The notes: generated by a model from the letters alone, not told the origin. A DNA stretch of 64,000 bases from Siniperca chuatsi (GCF_020085105.1 NC_058062.1:6737945-6801944), one strand, 5' to 3'. Positions 26,746 through 39,609 are shown, counted from the stretch's first letter. A program made the numbers and translations.

Positions 26746-28892
26746 TTACGATCTGTCACTTAAGTTTCCATCTTCTCTTCCACTTTCATCCTCATCTTCT
26801 TCTTCATTGGCTTGTCCATTCATGGCCTCTACCCTGGCCAGCAGCAGCGGCAGGTTTATGGCAAGGCCTGGGGTCTCCTCGTCAGAATCATCCCTTGGAG
26901 GATAGAAGCGCCTTGCCTTTGCCAAAAAATCTTCACCTATATCAAGATACAGGAGACGATCCTATGACGAGGTAAAGAAGGAGGAGAAGAAGAAGAAGTG
27001 GTTGGAGCAGGGAAACCAAATGTGAATATTGTCAGAATATGGGTGTTAAAGGGGTATTGTTTTCTACTGCAATATGTCAACCTATGTCCTCCAGTGGCTG
27101 TTTTTTGAACCACTGGTAGATTCATTTTTCAAAATTATAACTGTAACTTCAGAAAGATAATCCGAATCTATAAAATTTCAGTCGCATCAACCCTAACCAT
27201 ATCTAAGTGGCACTGTCTTCATGATGTAGTGAACCCTAACCTTCTGTCCTACACACCCACCCTAAACTTAATGTTAGCCATAACCAATTGTAAAGGGGTA
27301 CAGTAGAGTACTTTTAGTTACAGTACATCCTGTTTGAAGGACTGCTTCCTTTAAAAAACAGCCTACCCAGTACCCAGTATAGATACAAGTAACTGGCGCT
27401 CAATGGATTTCTGGATACTTAAGTTTGTTGCAGTTAAACCTACTTGACGAGACTGCTGCAAGGGGTCGAGAAAGGTACCCCTCATTGTGGCCTGGAGCAC
27501 AGGGATTGAGTAAACACACCCACATTTTGGGTTAGGCTAATGATAGGATGAGTGATATGTCTCACACTACCCAAGGGTGTTTTTTAACCCTAAGCTCCAG
27601 GTCACAGCAAGGATCATCCCACTTGAGGGATTAGTATGAGTTCAAAGTTAATTATCACTGCGATTCCCTCTGACAAACCCCTGCTCTCACCAGGATGAAT
27701 AGATATCTTTCTGGTGGTGGTTCTTTGGAGTTAAAGATGGAAGTCTCAGAGTGGAGCGTATGAAGCAGGGCACGTGCTGCTGGGGCATTACGCATGCGGT
27801 CATGTGAGGCTCCAGCAGACACTGTCAGCAAAGACTCTGCCTCCGCCATGAAACCTAGAAAAGACGGCAAACCATTTATGGTTACTCTGTATATAGAAGT
27901 AACAATCTTTCCCACATCTCATCTGTCCAGCCTTACCTAAGTTCTCCAGGATCGTCTGCCATTTGTCTCTGACTTCTCGACGGGTATCTCTCATGGCCTC
28001 AATGTCAACACTAAGACGGCGGTAGCCCTAAACAAGAAAAGGACAAAGCTCTCAAAAACTATTTTCTTTAAGCCGGGGGTAATTTCTCTGGTCTGGTCTA
28101 TGCTCTTGTAATTGGATAATTTCATCAATGTTTGAATAACTGATAACATAACAATTTTATAAAGCTTAAGATGACTTATCATTAATGTTATGTCTTTTGC
28201 ACTTATTTGATACTTTTGCACCTTATGTAAATACATTTTAGGCTTTTTTGCACCAGTTAGTATCACCTAGACACCTAGTTATCTTTTCCACTACTGTGCA
28301 AGTTGTAATTGGTTTATTTTTTTCAACTTCAACTCTGTGAACTGTCTAGAAAATCCTCCCTCACATACCGAGGATCCCATGCGGGTCTTGTTCCTGGCCT
28401 GCAGCAGGCTGTAAAGGACCCGGTCATCATCTCTCTCCGAGTGGCTGGGGTCTCCTGGCTCACTCCAAAGGTTGGTCTCCTCATCTCGACGCTTCTGGAC
28501 TTCACGGTTAAAATACTCCAACGGATCCTGACTGTGTGGTCAGTCAACACACACAAGCACCCAGAAGCACAGTTATTACACATTCATACAGTGATTGTAT
28601 ATACATAGTATATCAGATGTGATACACATGACAATCACTTACTGACACTATAAAAGACATTTTCAGTGGATTATATTCTTCTCTAGCTGATAAGTTTAAC
28701 TAATACGTGGATGATAACAATAACAATACTCATGTATTAAAGTGGTATGTGGTGAAGAACTTTTCTGTTTCTGGCCTGTCTAATGTCTTCTTACGGTACT
28801 AATGGCTGCTTTTCATCCTCGTCGTCGTCGTCACCAGCACAGCAGCAGCAGCAGCAGAACTGCATGCAGAATCTCTTAAAGGCTGAACCCAT
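26746..28892 (-). CDS. Melanoregulin-like protein, five exons
   Basis: Coding exons 28795-28892, 28369-28531, 27937-28027, 27691-27854 and 26746-26961 join with consistent phases to 243 residues (human MREG has 214). Melanoregulin (dilute suppressor) is an acylated membrane-bound adaptor that links melanosomes and phagosomes to retrograde transport and binds peripherin-2. Matches to the family in order: a Met-Gly start with six consecutive Cys at 13-18, which suits palmitoylation; an acidic patch followed by KQPL; ETNLWSEPGDPSHSERDDDR (human: KNLWSMPHDVSHTEADDDR); RREVRDKWQTILENLG; AEAESLLTV; ERYLFIL-DRLLYLDI; and ARRFYPP. Beyond that the C-terminus differs: it is longer and ends in an acidic, Ser-rich tail (EEEDEDESG). 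It is a paralogue rather than mreg itself, because MREG lies elsewhere (human 2q35) and the sequence is clearly diverged. It sits between tcap and stard3, both on the same strand. Confidence 0.92.
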
Positions 28893-31800
28893 CTATTAAG
28901 AACAGAGTCAATGGGTAGTAGGTGTTCACAAAGGCAGGTAATCCAGACGGAAGCTGAAGAGATTCCTTAGAAAATGGACCTTATTCACAGCCTATATATA
29001 AAAAAAAGATATGGCAAAGTAAGAAAAGGCAGCTGTCACCACATTATGTGGTTCACTAGGATGAATCTTATGAATCTGGTTTCACTCTCAGAGGAAAAGT
29101 GTCTGGTAAAAATTAATAGAAAGAACAACAGGTCAAAAAAGTTACAAAACAAAGGTCAGTGATCCCCAAAATACCTAATTTTCAGCTTCCCATCTTTCAG
29201 GACCCTGCAGCGGCTCCACATCCAGTAGAGGTTTGTCCTCGAGATACCTGGCCAGAGCCTGTCTGTGTAGAGAAGCTCAGGCAGATGGCAGCCTAAGGAC
29301 TGGTTCTTCTCATCAGCCTTACATGTAAGACAATGAGAGCAGTGAGACGCTCACTCCCTCATCGATTCAAGAAACACACATATACACACCCATAGCCCCA
29401 GAAGATAGTCACAGCACAATCATGTGAGCTGCTCCATCGCTTGTCCTTAGCATTGTGTTTTGCCCCGAGGACAACACATCTCTTCAACAGTAGGTCTTAT
29501 TACACACTTTGTATCCCATGTACCATGGCTGTATTGATTTAAGGATTATTTCATTTAATTTTGTGTGGTAACTGAGATTACTTAAGCATGAATCTGTATG
29601 AATGTAGATAAACAAGAATCTTTATATGGATTGCTTTGAATTTCTGAATTCAAATGGCTTCATGTCCATGTATTATAATATATTTTTTAAGTCTGTCAGA
29701 GAAAAAGCAGAACTATGGTAAATCATTGTGAACATTGAAATGTTATTGGATAATAATAACCATGATGTGGAAGATGACTCAGGTTCCAGAAGACAGCCTA
29801 ATTCTAAAGAGTTCAGTTGTGGCCTTTTTGCAACAGTAAGGCTGTCATGCATGTGACATAGGCTCAAGTCACAGGGTAATACTGTTCATGACATGAACAC
29901 CCCCAGGATCCAATGCTGAAAAATATGTGGTGAAACCGTGATAAATCAGATGAGTCATTCAGTATCACCTGCTGAAATGCAGTCACTGTGGGGGGAAAAA
30001 AATGATGTATCATGATGAAAATCATTACCAGACTGACATTAGTATTTACAGGATATACATACATACATACAAATATAATTTACACATTATAAAATAGATA
30101 AAGCCAGAGGTTTATATTAAGAACTGGTTTTGTCTGTTAGTTAAATGAGGTTTTGAAGCTGGAACACTGTCTTGAGATCATATATTTTATTAGACATAAG
30201 ACACTGGTTAAGACTCAAAAACTGTTGGTCAGTATTCCTGTGATGGCTTTAAATTAACATGTTGATGAATGATCTATAGACACAAAAAACGTTATTAAAG
30301 AAAACAGAAATTGAAGTATTGTAAGTAGGCTTCATATGCATTCAGTATACCTTTGCTGAAGGTATTAAGTATTGATTTAACAGCATAAAATAAATGCAAA
30401 AAAAAAAAAAGGCTGACTGTAATAAAGGCACAAAATTGTTGATATCGCTAATTACTTTCATTTGACATTCCCTGTCAGGTATGTAGCTAAAATCAATCAT
30501 AGCAAATTATCCAGTTAAATCTCAATAACCACTTGTTTTTTTACTTCATAAGAAGGAATAATTTCAGACTGATTGCAGCATCCACAAATACCTTACAAAG
30601 TAAAATGCCTCAATGCTGTGTGGCCATGTTGTGAGTATGATGTGGTAAATGACTACAGTCACAACATCACAGTTACACCCATAAACATGCTCCTTCAAAG
30701 TGTGAACAATTAAACACAGTTGTTTTGTGCCTTATATATCAAGACTGAAAAGCACAAGGAAGAACAAGTGACTCTCTTTGGTTCAACTCCACAGTAATTT
30801 GAACCAATAGCCAGACCTCAGCTTTTTGCCAGTTTTCATTACATATGCAATGATAAATCATGATTTTCTGAGGTACATCATAACACTGAGGTGCAGACTT
30901 TTGAAAAAAAAACCCTAAAACTTAACAAGCTAGAAGGGGCATTTCTATTCTAAATATTTAAAAACAATACAATGCTCCACTATGTAAGAAATGATAGGAA
31001 AACCTCATTCAGTGCCACATCTCAGGGCCTGAGGGAAGGCCAGTACGTCAATGGAAATCATATCAGTACAGTAATAACTTTTGATGACAAATAATTAGTT
31101 TAGCTATTCTACCACAAGGCCACTTGAGGTTATTGGCACAAAAGATAGCTTTTGTAAGTATACAGCATCCTAATTTATGAACATTATCATCCATCTTCAT
31201 TTCTCTTAACTGAGCTTGAGAATGCATTTGCAACACAGATTAACAGCCTCCTGATCGGATTCCTAGTTTGATCTCCTGGCCGATCCCAAAGTGCAAAAAC
31301 TACAGAAGTATTAAAAACCCTCAGTTGATTAAACGTTAGTTGATAGATTTTTGCACCCTGGAATAGGTCATGATTCAAACCAAGAGGATTTCTCTTGGTT
31401 TTTTAAGATATATTTAAGATGATGCAGTGAAAACGTACACACAAAAAAATCTAAACAAAAAAACAAAACTAAAGCAGCAAGTCAAAGGCTAACAATGTAC
31501 GCAGTAAGATAAGGCACAGAGACGGCTGCTTCATGCCATTGCACCAGTTCTTTTGTAACAAGCGAGACAGATGTCCACACAGTGAGAATCACGTACATCC
31601 TCATCCAGGTTTTCTTATTTCAGTAATGTCCACCCTGCCACAAGATGACTTGGCAGGTTCAGGACACACAGTTCTCATTGCACGGTGAGGGACACAGCAA
31701 TACAATTACAGGTCTACATAAAATATGTATGTGATCACACTTAAAAAACAATGTTGAAGTTTAAGGATGAGGAGGAACATTGTCTTTGATAACCTAATTA

Positions 31801-31999
31801 CTCCTCTTCTCTGGTGACTGAAATGTGGTGAATGCATGGTCACATGTCTCACATCTCCTATGCTTAGAAGTGCAGTCTTACAGTAGCACATCCCTTCAGC
31901 TTAGATGCATCTCAAGGGTACTGCTACGCCCATGTTTGGGGTTCACTAAAATAAAACAGCAGTGACACCTCTCAACCAGCTGTAGAGGTCTCTCCTGTT
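28893..31999. other. Spacer: melanoregulin-like 5' region and stard3 3' UTR
   Basis: The right part, down from 31999, should be the stard3 3' UTR; I see no clear AATAAA in its first kilobase. The left part upstream of 28892 should hold the promoter and any non-coding first exon of the melanoregulin-like gene. A GC-richer block at about 29190-29350 is the best candidate: on the - strand it contains the donor CCAG/GTATCTCG at 29248, and two overlapping frames stay open. A 10-bp hairpin (AAACCAAGAG and its complement) lies at 31377-31401. Confidence 0.4.
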
Positions 32000-34900
32000 T
32001 TAAGTGTGGTGGTGGGAGCGGAGAGAGGGCCGCAGTTCAGCGATACGTTGGCGTAAATGGGTCATGAATTCAAACATGGTGGCGGCCAGACTCTGGTGGA
32101 TGAGGTAGCGGGGCAGTCGTCCCTGGCGAGACACAAAAAGTGACTGTTAATTGTACTTCCATTTATGCCTTTTTCGTTATTTTCACGTAATTTTCAGCCA
32201 TGTTAGCAGCATGGCTCTATGGATGGCAATGTTGGTCTGTTTGTCCACCACATTGTTCAAGATTGAAATATTTCAACAACTATATTGATGGATTGCTATG
32301 ACATTATTTACAGATATTAATGGCTTCTGACACTAGTATTTAGCTCAAAGCACTGCTGTGTCTAAGTACAGCCTCACAGAGTTAGTAGCATGGATGTAGT
32401 CTTGTTTACATATTTTTATTTGTCTCAGTGTGTTCTGTAATTCAAATGTGAATACTTGTTATTTATATATTTCTGTTAATAAATTCTAGTATAATTACAG
32501 ATTGAGTCATATTTAAAAACCCCTATAAGCTATATTTTCATTCTATTTTTCTACATCCTGTAACCATTTGCTGCTGCACCAACCCTTTTTCTAAATACAG
32601 ACAATTCAAATTTCACAAATCTTTAAGGCAAAGACCATCCCATCTTGCCTCAAATAACAGAAAAAGGTAGAATAACTGCTGTGTGTATCTTCTCACCTTC
32701 AAGTCTGTGTTGAGGACCCAGATGAAAGTGCAGACGGACGGGTTACTGCTTGATTTGAGGACCACAAATCCTCCTGGACCATTCTCTCCCCTGAGGCCAG
32801 CAATAAAGGTAGAAGTGAAGACAGAAAAGTTAAAGAAATGAAACTAAAACAACTGCACTTTTATCAAATCGATACAATGTTCTAATTTACTGGATCAGTG
32901 ACAAGAAGCCCAGCTAGAGGCATGGTCTGACCTGACATAGCGACCGCTTGGAGGTTTGGCATCGTGGTCGGTTGCCATGCCAGCAGACAGGTAGCAGTCT
33001 CGTTTGCGTTCCACCCGCCGAACATTAACAAAGTCCCTAAAGGAAGAGAAATCAATCAGTCAATCAATTTATTTTATTTCAGACCTGCAGTGCACATGAG
33101 AATAAAATAAAAAGACAGAAAATGAGAAGATGACAGATAAGAAAAAGCCATATAGTGTAGCCTGCTGTATGCGGTGCTGATGTACCTTGCAGACACAACT
33201 CCCCCTGCTGCTCCAGAAGAGACATCATATGATACTAGAGTGTTGTCGTCAACCCTCTGAAGGACCTGTGGAGAAGGCAGAAAGCACTGTTAGGCACAAC
33301 ACAACAAAACAATGAAAAATGTTCAAAAAGACAGAAGGATGAGTAAAATACATCAAAGTTGTCACCTGGCAGGCAGAAACAGTTCTGTTCCACTGGACCA
33401 TCTTCTCTGGTTGCAGAATCACCTCCTGATACACAAGCTCAGCAGGGCACTGCATAAAGGCCTGACCAAAAACAATAATACACATCAAGACTTAAGAACA
33501 AGAGATTTAAGCCGTCTCTGCCTTCTCGTCATGGGCAACGTGAGATCACTGGTCAATAAAATGGACAAGCTAACAGCATTAGCCGAAGTCAGACGGCGTT
33601 CCATGAGTGTAGTTTGATGTGCTTCTCAGAGACATGGCTACGCCAGGATATCCCGGATCATAACGTTTCCATCGACGGCTTTCAGAATTTTTGGGCTGAC
33701 AGGGATCACACCGGGAGCGGTAAGCGGAAAGGCGGTGGGCTTGCTGTGCTGGTCAACAACAGATGGTGTAACCCTGGCCACGTTACTATCAAGCAGAGTA
33801 TCTGTAGCCCGGACATTGAACTGTTAGTTGTGGGACTCCGGCCATATTATTTGCCACATGAATTCTCACATGCCATTGTTGTGGCTGTTTACATCCCCCC
33901 CTCTGCTAACCCAGCATCGGCGTGCAATGCCATTCACACCGCCAACTCCAGACTCAACACCCGAGTGCACTCATATTAATCTCAGGTGACTTCAACCATG
34001 TCAGTGTTTCAACAACACTGACTAATTTCACCCAGTATGTGAGTTGTCCTACTAGAGAGGAGAGGACACCGGACCTGGACTACAGACAGGTGACACTGGA
34101 ACAGCTCCATGGTCAGATCCCTCCTGGACCCCCTTCAGTTCGCCTACCATCCCCGGCTGGGAGTTGAGGACGCCATCATCTTCCTCCTGAACCGCATCCA
34201 CACCCACCTGGACAAGCCAGCAAGCACTGTGAGGATCATGTTTTTTGACTTCTCCAGTGCTTTTAACACCATCCGGCCTGCCCTGCTGGGGGAGAAGCTG
34301 GCAGTGATGCAGGTGGATGCCCCCCTCGTGTCCTGGATTGTTGACTACCTGACTGGCAGACCACAGCATGTGCGTCTGCAGCACTGTGTCGGACAGCATG
34401 GTCAGCAACACTGGGGCCCCTCAGGGGACTGTCCTCTCTCCCTTCCTCTTCACCATCTACACCACAGAGTCCTGCCACCTTCAGAAGTTTTCTGATGACT
34501 CTGCTGTGGTGGGATGTATCAGCGGTGGTGATGAGACTGAGTACAGGGCTGTGGTGGGTAACTTTGTCTCACGGTGTGAGCAGAACCATCTGCGGCTCAA
34601 TACGACAAAGTCTGAGGAGCTGGTTGTAGACCCATGAAGGGCCAAGGCACCAGTGACCCCAGTTTCTATCCAGGGGGTCAGTGTGGACATTGTAGAGGAT
34701 TACAAGTACCTGCGAGTACACATGGACAATAAACTGGACTGGGCTAAGAACACTCAAGCTCTTTACAGGAAGGGCCAGAGCCGCCTCTGTTTTCTGAGGA
34801 GGCTGAGGTCCTTCAACATCTGCCGGACAATACTGAGGATGTCGTGGCCAGTGCTATCCTGTATGCTGTTGCATGCTGGGGCAGCAGGTTGAGGGTAGCG

Positions 34901-37900
34901 GACGCTAACAGGCTCAACAGGCTCTTTACTGTTACAGCTACAGTAATGTAGGACAGGACAAAATCAGTCCTAAACATAAAATGCCAATGAGACTGAATAT
35001 GGCATTAAACAGCTTGAAAAAACATGTGTTGATAATGGTTTTCATATTTGGAAGTATTCAAGTAAAATGGCTCAAACATAAATTACTACATGACATGTCT
35101 AAAAATGATAAATAGATACAGTATTATGGGTCTAAATATGATTCATTTGGATGACTGCTGAAGCATATGTTTTGGTGAGGTATTCCACAATGAATACACA
35201 AAGGGCTGCTGTACCTTAAGAATGAAAGTCTTTCCATGGAAGGGAATCTCCAGAGTGTAGACAGAGTCACCAGTGTCCTGAAATTAAATAAAATACTGTT
35301 AGTTTCATGATGTTTTCGCTTTCATTTCAGTGTATCTAAGGAAAACTAAATCAAAAGACTATTCACTCAATCAGAATAATGAATTACTTTTTTTTGGTGG
35401 TAAAACATAGATCACTTTTTTTTTTATTAAAAATTTCAGATTCAGAAAAAACAAAACAAAACGAGCTACAGCTGGGTTTGTATAGGTGTTTCCAATTTGG
35501 ATCTGATTCCAAGTTGCTAAAATATCTGGGTTCACTGAGTTCACAGTCTAACAAATATCTCACTGAATCTTCTATCTACTCTTTGCTTTTCTTATTAGCA
35601 AAGAATTCAATTCAATTTTATTTATATAGCGCCATTTCATAAGAGAAGTTATCTCATTGCACTTTTCCTATAGAGCAGGTCTGGTCCGTACTCTTTAATA
35701 ATATTATTTACAGAGACTCAACAAATCCCACCATAAACAAGCACTTGCGACAGAACTGTGTACAAAACATTTAATTAACCACATAGCAAATATAGCAACA
35801 TACCATTATTCTTCATCTCCCCGAACAAGCTACTAAACTGGATCTATAGGGGTTTCATATTCAATACACAGTATAGCCCGACCAGTACTGGATTTTTGAG
35901 GCAGATACTGATATCGACGTATCTGCAATATGCTAATATCAGCTGATATTTGTTGGTCTAGTTTTCATTGCCATCAAACAGCCATCTTCCATATGGTGTA
36001 TAGCAAAACACACTAAAGTTTTGGATTTTGGTGGCTTGAACTATTTGGGAGTCTTAACACTTTGTCTACACTGGCTGCATAGCAAAAGCAGCACGTCGGC
36101 AGCGCAGTTTCAGTCCTTTGTCAGTCGCTCAAAAACATTTTAGCAGTGCTCGCAACCAAAAACTAACTGTAGTTATGTGCATAAGCTGGAAAAAAAAAAA
36201 AAAAAAAACACACTTAAAGATGCTAAAAAGATGCTTTAGGACGCATTTTCACCCATAAAGCACTACTGAAACGTGAGCCATTACATGTTACGGTGCAGAC
36301 AGTTGTATTGATTAAAACTAAAACATATCTATTCTGTCAGACATGCATGAGACTGAAAACGACAACTGGAGTGCGTAAGGTATAGACAGCCTGTAAGAGG
36401 CAGCAGATTGGAATTGAGGTTACTGAAAGTGATCTTTAGTCATGTCAGTGGGTCCTTAACCTTGCATCCTAACTAAAAGGAAAGAGGCGACACTTTTCTG
36501 TTGGATAAATCAAATAGCTAAAATCATACACTCACATTGTTTTTTTCAAATTTCCAGTTGTCCTCCTGGGCTAGGATCTGTTCTACCACAGACATGGCCT
36601 CACGACCTTGTCTGACATACTCCTTCTCCTGGAACAAGAGTGAGAGGAGGAAAGAAAGAGAAAGCAGAAAATCATCAGTCATGATCAGGTGAGGAGCAGG
36701 GCTGAGTATAAAGACTCCTCAGACTGATGCAAGTACCTGTGCAGTGACAGCTCTGCGTCCAAGACCCTCCTCATCCAGATCCTCTTCAGAGCCTGCAGAC
36801 ACAAGTTCAAAGCCAAAACTCAATTTGTGGCTCAAATGGTTAGTGCATAAACATAGTGGAAAGAATTAACCCACTGAGGCACACACACAGACTGTACTTG
36901 AGGCTGATTAAACAAGAACAGATGTATAGAGACAAGCAGACATGACCTGCGATTGATTCAGGTGGAGAGTAGAACTGTCCGTCTGAAACAGCACGGGGAT
37001 AGATCATGGGGGCTCGTTCGCAGGCTGCGTTCACTGCTGCTAGGTAGGCTGAGGCCAAAGACGAAAAATAGTTAAAAAAGGAGAAACAGATTTTTGTCAA
37101 GTCGTGTTCAAACTTGTCAGGAATCTTTCCCCCTTACCTCTCTCATCATCTGCCTCCTGAGTGAGCACCTTGAAGTCGAGGAACCAGGTCTCCAGCCAGG
37201 CCACCACAAATGAAGTGATGGGTAACACGTAGCCAAAGGCATTCTGGGACAGGAGCTGTGTAGAGACAGAAACCATGTCATCCTGAAGCTGCAGGGTATT
37301 GAAAGTACTAGAAGTACTATTACCACTTCTGTAACAGAAGAGGCAATTGTAGTTTATGTTGGTTTACTTCCCCATTGTTGAAGATAAAAACTTATATAAT
37401 TATAAAACAGTTCATCATCCAGTCAGACATCAGATTACTGGCATAAATGCAGAAGTGAAAAAGTTTCAGTTGTTGCAACTGATATGCTTGCACCACATGC
37501 ACACATATAAACAACTGTGAAAGTGTAGAGGTGGCAGGAGGGGAACACTCACATTAGATATGATGACCTTAACAACGAGGAAGACGCTGGTCACTAGAGT
37601 GGTAACCTGTGGAGGAAGGAGGATTTAGATTTGTGTTATGATTCATGTCCAGATCTGCTAATAAGAGATGTTACATTATTTAATCAGTGTGCGTTTTACT
37701 GCGACTGAGCTCACTTACCGCAATAACCCACCAATGCTTCAACCGAAAAGCAGCGTAACCCATTTGTAGACACAGGAAACGAAACATGGCAAGGAGCTGA
37801 GACAAGGAGGAAGAAACAGAAAAGAAAAATGAACTAAGTCAACATGTGTTGACTTACGCTAACATTTTCTCCTTTTGTCAATTAATGCAGACTTCTGACC

Positions 37901-38542
37901 AACCTTGACAGCTCATTCGGATACTATAAATCAGGCTACATGACAATATAAGCCTGGGCTCTTTAAAACACCAGAAATGTCTTACAAGAGCAGGTTTAAC
38001 ATGAGTATCTGCTCATTAATGAGTGGTCATTGAGAGGTCAAAGCTGATGATGATCAGGATTATACACTAATACAATGCCATTATTCTACACTGAAATCAA
38101 ATTAAATGTACAGAGACTTGGATTGACCCACTTACAAAGATGTCAAAGAAGGAAGACCTGTAGTTATAATGGACAACCTCATTTTCTAAGCTCTCCCAGA
38201 TTGTGCTGGAGATCTGCAGGAGAACAGAGCAGAGTCCACATCAGACTCAAACTGAGTCTCACACATCACTGCTGTGGCGAAAGACAGCGAACACAACAAA
38301 AACCATGTTGAATCCAACTGAACACTCACGTTCAGCTCAATAATCCACAGAAGGGAGATGAAGAGCAGATCAAATGTCACAAAGAGACAGAAGGTACGGC
38401 GAACGTCAGAGATGGCCTTGCGCTCTGCAGGAGGTACCAACAGGTATGGGGAAGGAAGGGACAACGACGTAGAGTAGGAAGCGTTCAGGGAGGTGATTGC
38501 AGGGAGGCTGGCCCCGAGCTCCCCATATTCTCCACCCGGCAT
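32000..38542 (-). CDS. stard3: StAR-related lipid transfer protein 3 (MLN64), 14 coding exons
   Basis: STARD3 sits in late endosomes, tethers them to the ER and moves cholesterol. Coding exons: 38330-38542, 38136-38213, 37719-37796, 37553-37606, 37138-37255, 36947-37048, 36737-36792, 36536-36628, 35215-35277, 33366-33461, 33186-33265, 32932-33036, 32697-32790, 32000-32122. Phases agree throughout and give 450 residues (human 445). The N-terminal MENTAL domain begins at [20 protein letters not shown] and has four membrane helices up to [13 protein letters not shown]. The phospho-FFAT motif [10 protein letters not shown], which binds ER VAP proteins, follows. The START domain begins around [12 protein letters not shown] and includes [28 protein letters not shown], the [18 protein letters not shown] helix region and a short basic/His tail. 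One donor (after IAG, GTCATG) is non-consensus. A LINE fragment lies in the intron between exons 9 and 10. Confidence 0.97.
33482..34930 (+). mobile_element. Decayed non-LTR retrotransposon in a stard3 intron
   Basis: Antisense to stard3. The first half encodes an AP-endonuclease remnant: [14 protein letters not shown], then [15 protein letters not shown], then VAVYIPPSA and SGDFNHV. The second half is reverse transcriptase: [16 protein letters not shown], motif [12 protein letters not shown], motif [14 protein letters not shown], motif [26 protein letters not shown] and [17 protein letters not shown]. The endonuclease jumps straight into the middle of the polymerase near 34090, so an internal block of over a kilobase is missing. 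Several frameshifts and stops make it inactive. The family is of the jockey/L2/Rex1 type judged by motifs. It begins only about 20 bases from the acceptor of the neighbouring stard3 exon. Confidence 0.88.
35601..35780. mobile_element. Teleost LINE/SINE-type repeat tail
   Basis: Starts with AATTCAATTCAATTTTATTT and ATATAGCGCC, followed by AGAAGTTATCTC and AGAGCAGGTCTGGTCCGTAC. I recognise this as a very common teleost dispersed repeat end. It is inside a stard3 intron. The exact family and right border are uncertain. Confidence 0.6.
36190..36208. repeat. Poly(A) run
   Basis: Nineteen A residues within a stard3 intron; it could mark the end of a retroposed sequence, but no body is recognisable. 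Confidence 0.7.
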
Positions 38543-39236
38543 TCCTGCGGTGAGACAGGAAACTCCCCCTGCAACAAGGGAGATAAAATTGGGAGACAAT
38601 CTTGGTTATATTTACTGTCCTTCTGTAACCAAAAAATGAGAAGAATACGCATAAAAAGGGCATACGCTGTTCACCTAATATGGATGTAAAAACCCTTTAA
38701 AAGCTGAGTATAAAAGAAGTTTATACTCGGTCACTATTTCATTTCCAATTTAGTGTGCTACAGTAGAGCCTAAACAATGAAACATGTGTCACGGTTTTCG
38801 TTAATGACTGCTCATAACATTTATATTCTGAAGATCAAGGCACACTCTGTGACAGTCAAGAGACTTCTAAATTGAGAAACAGAAAACAGGCAAAGGCTAA
38901 CTGGAAAGCTTAAAGCTCATACATTAGACCTATGATATTATTCAGTGATAATGAAAACAATCAAGATTACATAAGAAGGCATCATTGAGGGTCAGATAAA
39001 GCAGTGAATCTGGATGTCGCACAGCTCTTCTCCAGCACACAAGTTTTAAGCTCTCTTGCCTTCATCAGGGCAACATCCTAATGAAGACAAGAGAGCCGAA
39101 TGGTGAATAAACCATGTTGTACTAGAGAGGAGTTATGCAACATGATTTAATTTTGAGAGACTTACTTATACTAGTCTGCACCTTGTGTGTATGCATCTGA
39201 AAAAATAGAAATAAACCAAAAATAATAATGATTTTA

Positions 39237-39263
39237 TAGATAGATAGATAGATAGATAGATAA
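39237..39263. repeat. (GATA)n microsatellite
   Basis: Six to seven GATA units in the first stard3 intron. Confidence 0.9.
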
Positions 39264-39553
39264 CAGCAGAGGATTAATATCCTTCACTACGCTCACTGCT
39301 CTGCATGCAGTCTTGTGACTTTCCTCATCAGGTTTAAGAGCCAAAAATAAACATGATCCATTTGTTATATTTTGATGCCATTTTCTGAAAATGTTTCCTA
39401 TGTCCGTTGCTATATGATCTAGATAGATGCAAGTTAAGATAAACACTTTATAGCAGGATATTAAAAAGGTATGATTGTTAGCGTACGGCCTCTCTACATA
39501 AATAACAACAGTCCTCTACCAGTGTTACATTTAAGCTAACGTTTCTCCAATAA

Positions 39554-39609
39554 AACAACCAACTCCATAACACTGAGATTGTAGTCTCAGTGTCATGGAG
39601 TTGGTTGTT
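39554..39609. repeat. Near-perfect 25-bp inverted repeat
   Basis: The arms at 39554-39578 and 39585-39609 pair at 24 of 25 positions with a 6-base loop (TTGTAG). It lies in the first stard3 intron. Both strands could form a long hairpin. Confidence 0.9.

Noticed and set aside
26633-26975. + strand Ser- and Leu-rich frames
   Set aside because: Antisense to the last exon of the melanoregulin-like gene.
38186-38599. 137-codon - strand frame taken as one continuous protein
   Set aside because: Only the part from 38542 to 38330 is stard3 exon; the rest runs into the intron past the GTGAGT donor and into the 5' UTR.
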